From Cyanobium sp. NIES-981 (lineage in GTDB: Bacteria; Cyanobacteriota; Cyanobacteriia; PCC-6307; Cyanobiaceae): a DNA stretch of 64,000 nt. The notes below the pieces were generated by a model. The model did not search any database. It was not told where the DNA came from and saw only the letters and a program-made list of their open reading frames with translations. How positions within the stretch are numbered: position 1 is the stretch's first letter; every line of letters begins with the position of its first letter. The position numbers and the translations under genes were made by a program. Below are positions 40,797-49,096 of the stretch, one piece after another. Where the stretch lies: assembly GCA_945901765.1 (NCBI GenBank), contig CAMDLO010000002.1, forward strand, positions 1 through 64,000. The letters run 5' to 3'.

Positions 40797-40895
40797 CGGT
40801 CTCCCGGGCTTTTATCCCTCCGTGCCCCGGCCTGCGCCGGTGGAGCTCTCTTGGACCAGACACCCAGTGATGGGCCGGAACCCTAGAACTCCTGT
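40797..40895 (-). promoter_or_regulatory. guanidine-I riboswitch (ykkC class), boundaries approximate
   Basis: Minus strand reads CTAGGGTTCCGGcccatcactgggtgTCTGGTCCAAGAGagctccaccggcgcaggccggggcACGGAGGGATAAAAGCCCGGGAG, i.e. the conserved CUAGGGUUCCG / CUGGUCC-AGAG / ACGGAGGGAUAAAAGCCCGGGAG blocks in order. Confidence 0.92.
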
Positions 40896-40960
40896 TCCGC
40901 AGTGAAAGTGTGAAGGACCTGAGCGTCGCTGATGGTGGCGGTCGTTACCGCAGCGGCGAT

Positions 40961-40994
40961 CGGGCGGTCGATTGATCCGGGCGGTCGATTGATC
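40961..40994. repeat. perfect 17-bp tandem duplication
   Basis: cgggcggtcgattgatc x 2; second copy reaches into the stop codon of the His-rich ORF. Confidence 0.95.
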
Positions 40995-41163
40995 AGTCGT
41001 GGTGGTGGTGCTCGTGCTCGCCCTGCTGGGTTGGCTGGTGGTGGTCAGGGTGGGCGAGGGCGGCGGTGGGGTTGGCTGCGGACAACCAGGCCAGCGCCAG
41101 CAGCAGCGCTGCGACCAACCGGCCATCAGGACGCCGCGATGAGAGGGGAAGACGGGGATTCAT
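40993..41163 (-). CDS. small secreted His-rich protein (56 aa)
   Basis: MNPRLPLSSRRPDGRLVAALLLALAWLSAANPTAALAHPDHHQPTQQGEHEHHHHD: signal peptide (ALA-H) and His-rich tail. Confidence 0.7.
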   Translation of the reverse strand: MNPRLPLSSRRPDGRLVAALLLALAWLSAANPTAALAHPDHHQPTQQGEHEHHHHD

Positions 41164-41269
41164 GGAGAGAGCCGTGCGGCAGTGCGAGTAAAGGCCAATG
41201 GCCTGGGGCGGACCGTAAGGAGCCGGCTGCGCTTGTCCAGTAGCCATGGCAACAATTTGCCAGGCCGGG

Positions 41270-42664
41270 CTAGACCATCGATTCGGGTTGCACCCACTGC
41301 TCGAACTCCTCGGCGCTGAGCTCACCGAGCACCAGGGCTGCCTCCTTGAGGCTGAGCTGGTGCTGATGGGCATGTTTGGCAATGGTGCAGGCCCGGTCGT
41401 AGCCGATCGCCGGGGTGAGGGCGGTGACCAGCATCAGGCTCTGGTCGAGCAGGGCGCTGATGCGGTTTTCATCGGCGGCGAGGCCCTCGATGCAGTGCTG
41501 GCGGAAGCTGCTGCAGCTGCCTGCCAGCAGCTCGATGCTCTCCAGCAGGTTGTGGGCGATCAGCGGCTTGAACACGTTGAGCTCGAAATTGCCCTGGCTG
41601 GCGGCGATCTGCACGGCCGTGTTGTTGCCCATCACCTGCACGGCCACCATCGTCAGGCTCTCGCACTGGGTGGGGTTCACCTTGCCGGGCATGATCGAGC
41701 TGCCCGGTTCGTTTTCCGGCAGGATCAGCTCGCCCAGGCCGCAGCGGGGGCCGCTGGCCAGCCAGCGGATGTCGTTGGCGATCTTCATCAGGCTGCCCGC
41801 CAGCACGGTGAGGGCGCCGTGGGCGGCGGCCAGGGGCTCGTGGCCCGCCAGGGCCTGGAACGTGTTGGGGGCTGAGGTGAAGGGCAGGCCGAGGCGCTCG
41901 GCCAGCCGGGCCGCCACCGCTTTGCCGAAGCCGGCCGGCGCATTGAGGCCCGTGCCCACCGCTGTGCCGCCGATGGCCAGCTGGAGCACCTGGGGCAGGC
42001 TGGCGCGCAGAGTCTCCAGCCCCAGCTCCAGCTGGGCGGCGTAGCCACTGAATTCCTGGCCCAGGCTGAGGGGGACGGCGTCCTGCAGGTGGGTGCGGCC
42101 GATCTTGATGATCGCCTTGAAGGCCTCGGCCTTGGCAGCCAGGGCCTGGCGCAGCGCCTCCACCGCCGGGATCAGCCGCTGCTGCAACTCGAGGGCCACG
42201 GCGATGTGCAGGGCGGCCGGGAAGGTGTCGTTGCTCGACTGGCTGAGGTTCACATGGTCGTTGGGGTGCACCGGGCTCTTGCTGCCCAGCACGCCGCCCG
42301 AGGCCGCGATCGCCCGGTTGGCGATCACCTCGTTCACGTTCATGTTGGTCTGGGTGCCGGAGCCGGTCTGCCAGACCTTGAGCGGGAACTCCCCGTCGAG
42401 GCGGCCTTCGGCCACCTCCTCGGCCGCCGCCACGATCAGGGCGGCCAGCTCGGGGCTGAGCCTGCCCCTGGCCTGGTTCACCTCGGCGCAGGCGGCCTTG
42501 AGGGCGCCGAAGGCATGCACCACCGCCAGGGGCATTCTCTGGCCAAAGGGGAAGAAATGCAGGGAGCGCTGGGTCTGGGCTCCCCAGAAGTGCTCGGCGG
42601 GCACGGTGATCGTGCCCATCGCGTCGCTCTCCTGGCGCGTTGTCGCCATGGGGTGTTCGCTCAC
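41270..42664 (-). CDS. fumC: fumarate hydratase class II
   Basis: [61 protein letters not shown]. Confidence 0.95.
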   Translation of the reverse strand: MSEHPMATTRQESDAMGTITVPAEHFWGAQTQRSLHFFPFGQRMPLAVVHAFGALKAACAEVNQARGRLSPELAALIVAAAEEVAEGRLDGEFPLKVWQTGSGTQTNMNVNEVIANRAIAASGGVLGSKSPVHPNDHVNLSQSSNDTFPAALHIAVALELQQRLIPAVEALRQALAAKAEAFKAIIKIGRTHLQDAVPLSLGQEFSGYAAQLELGLETLRASLPQVLQLAIGGTAVGTGLNAPAGFGKAVAARLAERLGLPFTSAPNTFQALAGHEPLAAAHGALTVLAGSLMKIANDIRWLASGPRCGLGELILPENEPGSSIMPGKVNPTQCESLTMVAVQVMGNNTAVQIAASQGNFELNVFKPLIAHNLLESIELLAGSCSSFRQHCIEGLAADENRISALLDQSLMLVTALTPAIGYDRACTIAKHAHQHQLSLKEAALVLGELSAEEFEQWVQPESMV

Positions 42665-43272
42665 CGGCGCACCACCTCCGCGTTGAGCTCGTTGATGCTC
42701 ACCGTGGAGCTGCGGCGGAACTCCTCAGGAATGGTGATGCCCGTGGCCTCACTGATGGCGTCGTTGATGGTGTCGAGGGGGACCTGTCCGTCCTGATCCA
42801 GCAGCACCTGCCCTTCCGGGCTGAACACCACCACCTGAGGGATGTGGCCATGCCAGTAGTGGGCTGGATCGCTTGGGCCCTGGTCGGGGCGGTCCTGCAG
42901 GGGGTCGGTGACCAGGGGGATCAGCTCGATGCTGTTGCCCCAGAGCCGCTGCAGCTCCGACACGGCGGGGGCGAACTGCTTGCTGGAGGTGTCGTCGTCG
43001 AGGTAGTACACCACCACAGCTGGTCGGTGCTCCGCCAAGGCCTGCTCCAGGCTGCTGCGGGGCGGCACCAGGGAGCCGTTGCCGGCATAGAGGGCGTAGA
43101 TGTTGCCGTCGTAGGTGTTGTTGGTGAGGGATGCAGCGGCGATCGGTGGGGCCACCACCATCACCAGCAATCCCAGAAGCAGGGAGAGCCAGGTTGAAAG
43201 CCGCCAGCTGGCGGTGACCGACCAGCCTGCGGGCGGATTGCCCTGGTCCTGCCGTTGCCGCCTGTCGTTCAC
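42661..43272 (-). CDS. thioredoxin-fold membrane-anchored protein (PSI accumulation factor-like)
   Basis: N-terminal [82 protein letters not shown]. Confidence 0.65.
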   Translation of the reverse strand: MNDRRQRQDQGNPPAGWSVTASWRLSTWLSLLLGLLVMVVAPPIAAASLTNNTYDGNIYALYAGNGSLVPPRSSLEQALAEHRPAVVVYYLDDDTSSKQFAPAVSELQRLWGNSIELIPLVTDPLQDRPDQGPSDPAHYWHGHIPQVVVFSPEGQVLLDQDGQVPLDTINDAISEATGITIPEEFRRSSTVSINELNAEVVRR

Positions 43273-43322
43273 CCGCTTCGCTCAGCTGCGGCCATTGTGA
43301 CCGTTGCCCGCGGCAGAGCCGA

Positions 43323-45020
43323 TCAGGACCTGCCGATGCTGCGGCCCATGCCCTGGAGGATGCCCCGGCCCACCAGGCCGATCGCCCGGCCCACCACCTG
43401 GGTCAGCAGCACCACCAGCAGGTTCCCCACGCCGCTGATCAGCTGGCGCAACTGGGGGGCGAGGGCATCGCGGGCCTCAAGGGCGAGGGCCACCAGCTGC
43501 TGGAGCCAGCCCAGCTGGCGCAGCTCCTGGTCGCGCGGTTCGAGCAGCTGCAGGGTGGCGATCTGGCTGCCATCGAGACAGAGCAGCTCACGGCGGCTCT
43601 CGTAGAGCGCGATCGGCCGCTGAAACCAGCTGAGCCAGCGCTGCTGGGCGTTGAGCTGGTTGCGCAGCCGCTCCAGGTTGCGGGTCGACAACAGTTCGGG
43701 TCGCAGCAGGTAGCGGCGCAGATCGGGCCAGTCGCCGCAGCAGGCCAGCACGTCGGCCGCAAGCAGCTCGGCGCTGCGCAGCAGCCAGTTGGACACCAGC
43801 CGCTCCAGGTGCAGCACCGCCTGAGGTTCGTCGGCGGGCAGCAGACGGCCGTCGACCAGCAGGGGCCTGGCCAGCACCAGGGTCGCCAGCATCGCCTGGG
43901 CATCGGGCAGTTCCGGATCCCCGGCCTCGGGATCGCTGGCTTCCACCAGACTCACGGCCACGGGCCGCAGGGCGCCGTCGCGGGGGAGCTGGACATAGGG
44001 GCTGGCCATCGCCACCAGGGCCTGCTGGCGCAGCTGACGCTGCAGCGCTGGCCAGCGTTCGGCGAGCAGGGCGGCGGCATCGCCGGGGCTCTGGCCCACC
44101 TCCTCGGCCAGCTGGCGGCGGATGCAGTCGAGCTGGTGCAGCAGGGCGATCAGCAGATCAATGCGCCGCTGGGGGTTGAGCCCCTCGATCGCCAGCAGCT
44201 GGCCCGTGTGGTTGGCGGGGCCTGCTTCGATCGCCGCGGTGAGCCGCTGCTGCACCGCCGACCAGACCCCTGCGGCATTGCGTTGCTGCAGGGTGAGGCT
44301 GGTGCGGGCGGGAGCGCTGCTGCCCACCAGTGCGGCCCGGTTGGCGGCCCGGTTGGCGGCTGGGGCGGCGCCGCCAGTCTCCCCCTGATCGGGCCCCTGA
44401 TCGGGCCAGGCCAGGCTCAGCGGTCCCCAGAGCCAGAGCAGCAGGCGCCGTGCTGCGCCCAGCTCCCGCAGCCGCCCTTCCAGCATCAACCGGGCGAGGG
44501 GGTGCAGATTGGTGCGCTCCAGCAGCAGCCGGCAGCCGCAGCGGGCCACATCGATCTGCTGCAGACCGCCCACCAGCAGCGCCTGGCCGATGCTGAGGCG
44601 CTGGGAACTTGGTGGCACCGCCCCGCTGGCGCTGCACAGTTCCACCACCCGCCCGCCCTGGCGCAGGGTGGCGATGGCGCGGTGCAGCAGGTCCGCATCG
44701 GGGGCTTCCAGCAGGCCTTCGGCCGGCAGCAGCAGCAGGGCCGCACGATCGAGGCCATGGCCGCTGCCCAGCACGATCAGCAGCGGTGCTGGTTGCCAGC
44801 GTTCCCGCAGCAGGGTGGCTTCCCGCTGCAGCACCGCCAGCGGGGTGGCATCGGCCGGTCGCCACAGCACCAGATCGGGGGCGCCATTGAGCTCTTCGGC
44901 CGCCTGCACCGGCCTGATTGCGGCATCGGGTGCACCTTCCAGCCAACGGGTCAGACCTGCCGCCAGCACGGGTTCGGCGATCAGCAGCAGCTGGCAGGTC
45001 ACGGCCGCGCGGCGGAACAC
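43323..45020 (-). CDS. DUF3685 family cyanobacterial protein
   Basis: 565-aa Leu-rich ORF with no competing same-strand frame; C-terminal LISGVGNLLVVLLTQVVGRAIGLVGRGILQGMGRSIGRS. Confidence 0.65.
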   Translation of the reverse strand: MFRRAAVTCQLLLIAEPVLAAGLTRWLEGAPDAAIRPVQAAEELNGAPDLVLWRPADATPLAVLQREATLLRERWQPAPLLIVLGSGHGLDRAALLLLPAEGLLEAPDADLLHRAIATLRQGGRVVELCSASGAVPPSSQRLSIGQALLVGGLQQIDVARCGCRLLLERTNLHPLARLMLEGRLRELGAARRLLLWLWGPLSLAWPDQGPDQGETGGAAPAANRAANRAALVGSSAPARTSLTLQQRNAAGVWSAVQQRLTAAIEAGPANHTGQLLAIEGLNPQRRIDLLIALLHQLDCIRRQLAEEVGQSPGDAAALLAERWPALQRQLRQQALVAMASPYVQLPRDGALRPVAVSLVEASDPEAGDPELPDAQAMLATLVLARPLLVDGRLLPADEPQAVLHLERLVSNWLLRSAELLAADVLACCGDWPDLRRYLLRPELLSTRNLERLRNQLNAQQRWLSWFQRPIALYESRRELLCLDGSQIATLQLLEPRDQELRQLGWLQQLVALALEARDALAPQLRQLISGVGNLLVVLLTQVVGRAIGLVGRGILQGMGRSIGRS

Positions 45021-45038
45021 CCGCTCAAGGTACCGGTC

Positions 45039-45560
45039 TCAGCAAGCATCGGGCCGTCGCCCGGTGAGCTGGAGGGTGTACGACTCGATGCGAAAGCCGG
45101 TCTGCTGTTCGATTGCTTGCAGCAGTTCGGCCGGCAGGCTCACGTCGAGGTCGTGGATCGCTCCTGAATCCAGACAGGTGAGATGGCTGTGGGGATCGCT
45201 GCGGTAGCCGTAGAGCCGACCGCTGGCCCGCTCCAGGCACTCGATCACGCCGGCGGATTGGAGCGCCTCCAGGTTCTGATAAACGGACGTGTGGCCGATG
45301 TTGCGGCCGAGATTGTTCAGCTTTTCAAAAATGTCGCGGGCGCTCAGGTGGGCTTTTTCCGCCCACAGCAGGTCGAGCACCATGCGTCGCTGCCGGCTCA
45401 GGCGCATGCCGAGGTCCCGGCAGCGACGGTAGACCGCCTCAACGCTGGAGCAGCCCGCGGGCGAGGACGCTGCGCCGAGCACTGCTGGGTTCAGCACCGG
45501 AAGCAGCTGGTGTGTGGAGCTGGCAACAGCTGGACTCAAGCGCGACAATGTCTGCGGCAA
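45039..45560 (-). CDS. Fur-family transcriptional regulator
   Basis: LGMRLSRQRRMVLDLLWAEKAHLSARDIFEKLNNLGRNIGHTSVYQNLEALQSAGVIECLE winged helix. Confidence 0.88.
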   Translation of the reverse strand: MPQTLSRLSPAVASSTHQLLPVLNPAVLGAASSPAGCSSVEAVYRRCRDLGMRLSRQRRMVLDLLWAEKAHLSARDIFEKLNNLGRNIGHTSVYQNLEALQSAGVIECLERASGRLYGYRSDPHSHLTCLDSGAIHDLDVSLPAELLQAIEQQTGFRIESYTLQLTGRRPDAC

Positions 45561-45622
45561 CTCTTCTGTTATAGAGCACTCCGCAACCGCCCCGTGTTCG
45601 GGTTGCTGCGGCCCGGCACCAG

Positions 45623-46396
45623 TCAGGCCAGTCTGCCGCTGCCGGGCGTGGTGCTGACGTCCTGGAGGCGGCCGTCGCCGATCGCCTGCAGCGCCTCGTT
45701 CAGGTCGACGCGACCGTCATAGAGCGCGCGGCCGACGATCACACCCTCCACACCCTGGTTCGCCAGGCTGAGCAGCGACAGCAGATGCTCCAGGTTGCCG
45801 ATGCCACCGGAGGCGATCACCGGCACGCCGCTGGCTTCGGCCATCCCCCGCAGAAACGCCAGATTCGGACCCGCCAGCGTGCCGTCGGTGGCGATGTCGG
45901 TGCAGATCAGGGCGGCCAGGGGACTGCGGCTGAACCGTTTGGCCAGGTCGGTGGCCTCCGTGCCGCTCGCTTCGATCCAGCCCCGGGTGGCCACCTTGCC
46001 GTCGCGAGCGTCGATCCCCACCACGATCCGCTGCGGATGGCGAGCTGCCAGACGATCAACCAGTTCCGGCTGCTCCAGGGCAACCGTGCCCAGGATCACC
46101 CGATCCAGCCCGCAGGCCAGAAGCTCCTCGGCGCGCTGCTCGGTGCGCACACCGCCGCCGAGCTGCACCGGGATGGCAAGGGCAGCGGTGATCGCCCGGA
46201 TCACCGCATCGTTCACCGGCTCGCCCGTGCGGGCACCGTCGAGGTCCACCAGGTGCAGCCGCTCGGCCCCCTGCTGCTGCCAGCTGAGGGCCTGGGCCAC
46301 CGGGTCGGCTGAAAAGTGGGTCACCTGGGCGTAATCGCCCTGGTGAAGGCGCACGCACTGGCCGTCGAGCAGATCGATGGCGGGGATCACCTGCAT
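45623..46396 (-). CDS. hisA: HisA phosphoribosylformimino-5-aminoimidazole carboxamide ribotide isomerase
   Basis: MQVIPAIDLLDGQCVRLHQGDY, LHLVDLDGARTGEPVN, IPVQLGGGVRT, ICTDIATDGTLAGPN. Confidence 0.95.
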   Translation of the reverse strand: MQVIPAIDLLDGQCVRLHQGDYAQVTHFSADPVAQALSWQQQGAERLHLVDLDGARTGEPVNDAVIRAITAALAIPVQLGGGVRTEQRAEELLACGLDRVILGTVALEQPELVDRLAARHPQRIVVGIDARDGKVATRGWIEASGTEATDLAKRFSRSPLAALICTDIATDGTLAGPNLAFLRGMAEASGVPVIASGGIGNLEHLLSLLSLANQGVEGVIVGRALYDGRVDLNEALQAIGDGRLQDVSTTPGSGRLA

Positions 46397-46651
46397 GGCT
46401 CGGCCTGGAGGCAAGGACTGCCAGCCAGGCTGCCAGAGCTGGCGGTCTCGCAGCTGCGCCAGCGGCACCAGCAGGCGGAACCCCGGCTCCAGCACAGCGG
46501 CCAGCTCGACGGCCCGCTGCTGGCCGCGGCCCCGCTCGCCGATCAGGCGGAAGTGGCGGAAGCCTCCGGCGCTTGAGCGCATCGCTGGCAGGGCTGTGTA
46601 GGCAGGGCTGGGTCGCATCGGGCCATCCTGGGCGTAGATGCGGCGTCCGCC

Positions 46652-47554
46652 GTGGCGTTCCTGCTGGAGCTGGTGCCGCCCCTGTTGCTGGGCCTGGGGT
46701 TGGCCCGGCGCTGCCCGCAGCTGGCGGGGCGGCTGGCGCCGCCCCTGGTGCGCTGGGGGGTGCCCTTCAGCCTGATGGGGCTGCTGTTGCGCAGCGGGCT
46801 GCAGTGGCGCTACGCCGAGGTGCTGCTGCTGGCGGTGCTGGTGGTGGTGGTCGGCCTGCTGATGGTGCATCGGCTGCCCCGGTTGTTCCCGGGGCCGGCG
46901 GAACGGCTCGGAGCCGTGGTGGGCAACACCGCCTACTTCGGCATCCCCGCCGCCCTGGCCCTTCTCCCGACCGAGGCCGTGGGCTACGCCATCAGCTACG
47001 ACCTGGCGGCCACGCTGTTCACCTGGACCATCGGCCCCTCGCTGCTGGCCGGACGGCGCCTGCGCCTGCAGGTGCTGCTGCGGGCACTGGCGGCCAGTCC
47101 CGCCAGCCAGGGGTTGGCCGGCGCGTTGCTGCTGCAGCTCACGCCCTGGCACGCCGGCCTGGCGGGCCTGCTGTGGTGGCCGGCCCGGGCAGTGGTGTGG
47201 CTGTCGCTGGTGGTGCTTGGCCTGCGCATGGTGGCCGTGCTGGGCACTCCCCTGCCGCGGCCGCTGCTGCCGGCCATGATCTGCAAGCTGCTGCTGTTTC
47301 CGCTGGCGGTGCTGGGGCTGGCCCTGCTGCTGCGCCTGCCGCCGCTGCTGCTGGCGCCGCTGGTGCTGCAGGCTGCCGCCCCCACGGCGGTGGCCGTGCT
47401 GTTGCTGGCGGAGGCAGCGGCACCGCCCGGAGGCGAACAGGCCCGGTCGGCGGCCCTGGTGCTCTGGAGCACCCTGCTGGCCCTGGGCAGCGTGCCGCTG
47501 TGGGCCTGGCTGCTGCGCCTCGCCGGCCTGAGCCCAGCGGCCGGCGGCGGCTGA
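46652..47554 (+). CDS. AEC-family (auxin efflux carrier) transporter
   Basis: Multi-TM; VVGNTAYFGIPAALALLP; QAAAPTAVAVLLLAEA. Confidence 0.75.
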   Translation: MAFLLELVPPLLLGLGLARRCPQLAGRLAPPLVRWGVPFSLMGLLLRSGLQWRYAEVLLLAVLVVVVGLLMVHRLPRLFPGPAERLGAVVGNTAYFGIPAALALLPTEAVGYAISYDLAATLFTWTIGPSLLAGRRLRLQVLLRALAASPASQGLAGALLLQLTPWHAGLAGLLWWPARAVVWLSLVVLGLRMVAVLGTPLPRPLLPAMICKLLLFPLAVLGLALLLRLPPLLLAPLVLQAAAPTAVAVLLLAEAAAPPGGEQARSAALVLWSTLLALGSVPLWAWLLRLAGLSPAAGGG

Positions 47555-47605
47555 GCAACGCCCAGAATGGCTCCGACCTTTTCGGGCCCGCGGGCCGGTA
47601 GCGGC

Positions 47606-48523
47606 ATGGACATCCTGGTGATGGGCGGCACGCGCTTTGTCGGCAAGCCCCTGGTGGAGCGGCTCCTGGCCGCGGGCCATGCCCTCACCCTGTTCACCCG
47701 GGGCAACAGGCCGGCGCCGGCGGGTGTGGAACATCTGGTGGGCGACCGCAGCAGTGTCGAGGGCCTGCGGCTGCTTGACAGCCGTCGCTTCGATGTGATC
47801 GTCGACAGCTCCGGCCGCAGCCTGGAGGATTCCGAGGCGGTGATCAGCCGCACCGGGGCCCCCAGCCACCGCTTCGTGTACGTGAGCTCGGCCGGGGTGT
47901 ACGCCGACAGTGAGCTCTGGCCCCTGGATGAGGACAGCCCCACCGATCCCCAGAGCCGCCATGCCGGCAAGCTCGACACTGAAGCGTGGCTGCGGGGCCA
48001 GGGCATTCCCTTCACCAGTTTCCGCCCCACCTACATCGTCGGGCCGGGCAACTACAACCCGGTGGAGAGCTGGTTCTTTGATCGCATCGTGCATGGCCGG
48101 CCCGTACCCCTGCCCGGCGATGGCAGCACGATCACCCAGCTGGGCCACGTCTCCGACCTGGCCGCCGCCATGGCCCGCTCCATCGAGGTGGATGCCGCCG
48201 CCAACCGCACCTACAACTGCAGCGGCCGCCAGGGAATCACCTTCCGGGGGTTGGTCCACGCTGCTGCGCGAGCTGCAGGCAGGGATCCTGCGGCGGTGGA
48301 GATCCGCAGCTTCGATCCCGCCGGGCTCGACAAGAAGGCGCGCAAGGCTTTCCCGCTGCGGCTGGCCCACTTCCTCACCGACATCACCCGGGTGCGGCGC
48401 GAGCTGGCCTGGGATCCGGAATTCGATCTCGAGGCCACCCTGGCCGACAGTTATGTCAACGATTACGCCCTGCGGACGGGAAGCGATCCGGATTTCAGCG
48501 CCGATGCGGCCCTGATGGGTTGA
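47606..48523 (+). CDS. NAD-dependent epimerase/dehydratase (CSP41-like SDR)
   Basis: MDILVMGGTRFVGKPLVERLLAAGHALTLFTRGN, YVSSAGVYADSE, SFRPTYIVGPGNYNPVESWFFDRI. Confidence 0.85.
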   Translation: MDILVMGGTRFVGKPLVERLLAAGHALTLFTRGNRPAPAGVEHLVGDRSSVEGLRLLDSRRFDVIVDSSGRSLEDSEAVISRTGAPSHRFVYVSSAGVYADSELWPLDEDSPTDPQSRHAGKLDTEAWLRGQGIPFTSFRPTYIVGPGNYNPVESWFFDRIVHGRPVPLPGDGSTITQLGHVSDLAAAMARSIEVDAAANRTYNCSGRQGITFRGLVHAAARAAGRDPAAVEIRSFDPAGLDKKARKAFPLRLAHFLTDITRVRRELAWDPEFDLEATLADSYVNDYALRTGSDPDFSADAALMG

Positions 48524-49096
48524 TCAGCGGCGCCGGAGATAGCTCCAGGCCGAGCTGAGGGCCAGCACCAGCGACGGCCAGAACAACCACCAGCCCAGCT
48601 GATGCAGGGTTGCCGCCAGGTCGGTCTGGCCATACCCCTGCCCCCCGCCCAGCCCCCAGCCGAGGGGCCAGAGCAGCAGCAGCAGGCTGGCAAACTGCAG
48701 CACCGTTTTCGCCTTGCCGGCCGGGGAGGCCGGACCGCCGCCGCTGGCGCCGCTGCGCCAGCCGGAGATCAGCAGCTCGCGGGCCAGCAGCAGCCACACC
48801 GCCCAGAGCGGCAGCTGCTGGGGCCAGCTGGGCTGGGCGGCCAGCCAGAGCAGGGGGGCGGCGATCAGAATCTTGTCAGTGAGCGGATCGAGGCGAGCAC
48901 CCCAGGCCGAGCCGCCGCCGGCGCGGCGGGCCAGCAGGCCGTCGGCCCAGTCGCTCAGCCCGCCCAGCAGCAGCAGCCACCAGGCCAGGCCCGCCGCCCC
49001 ACCGGCGAGGGCCAGGATCAGCGGCAGCCCCAGCAGGGCGCGGCCGACGGTGAGCCCATCGGCAAGGCGCCGCAGCCTGGACCGGGCCAGGCTCAT
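48524..49096 (-). CDS. pgsA: CDP-alcohol phosphatidyltransferase (PgsA-like)
   Basis: LSDWADGLLARRAGGGSAWGARLDPLTDKIL (CDP-OH-P transferase motif DG..AR...G..LD...DK). Confidence 0.88.
   Translation of the reverse strand: MSLARSRLRRLADGLTVGRALLGLPLILALAGGAAGLAWWLLLLGGLSDWADGLLARRAGGGSAWGARLDPLTDKILIAAPLLWLAAQPSWPQQLPLWAVWLLLARELLISGWRSGASGGGPASPAGKAKTVLQFASLLLLLWPLGWGLGGGQGYGQTDLAATLHQLGWWLFWPSLVLALSSAWSYLRRR

Noticed and set aside
41247-41262. Rho-independent terminator for fumC
   Set aside because: The 6-bp stem is not followed by a T-tract on the minus strand; an operator is the better reading, though unproven.
46397-48370. 657-codon N-terminal extension of the hisA ORF
   Set aside because: Antisense to the AEC transporter and SDR genes; canonical HisA start MQVIPAIDLLDG is at 46396.
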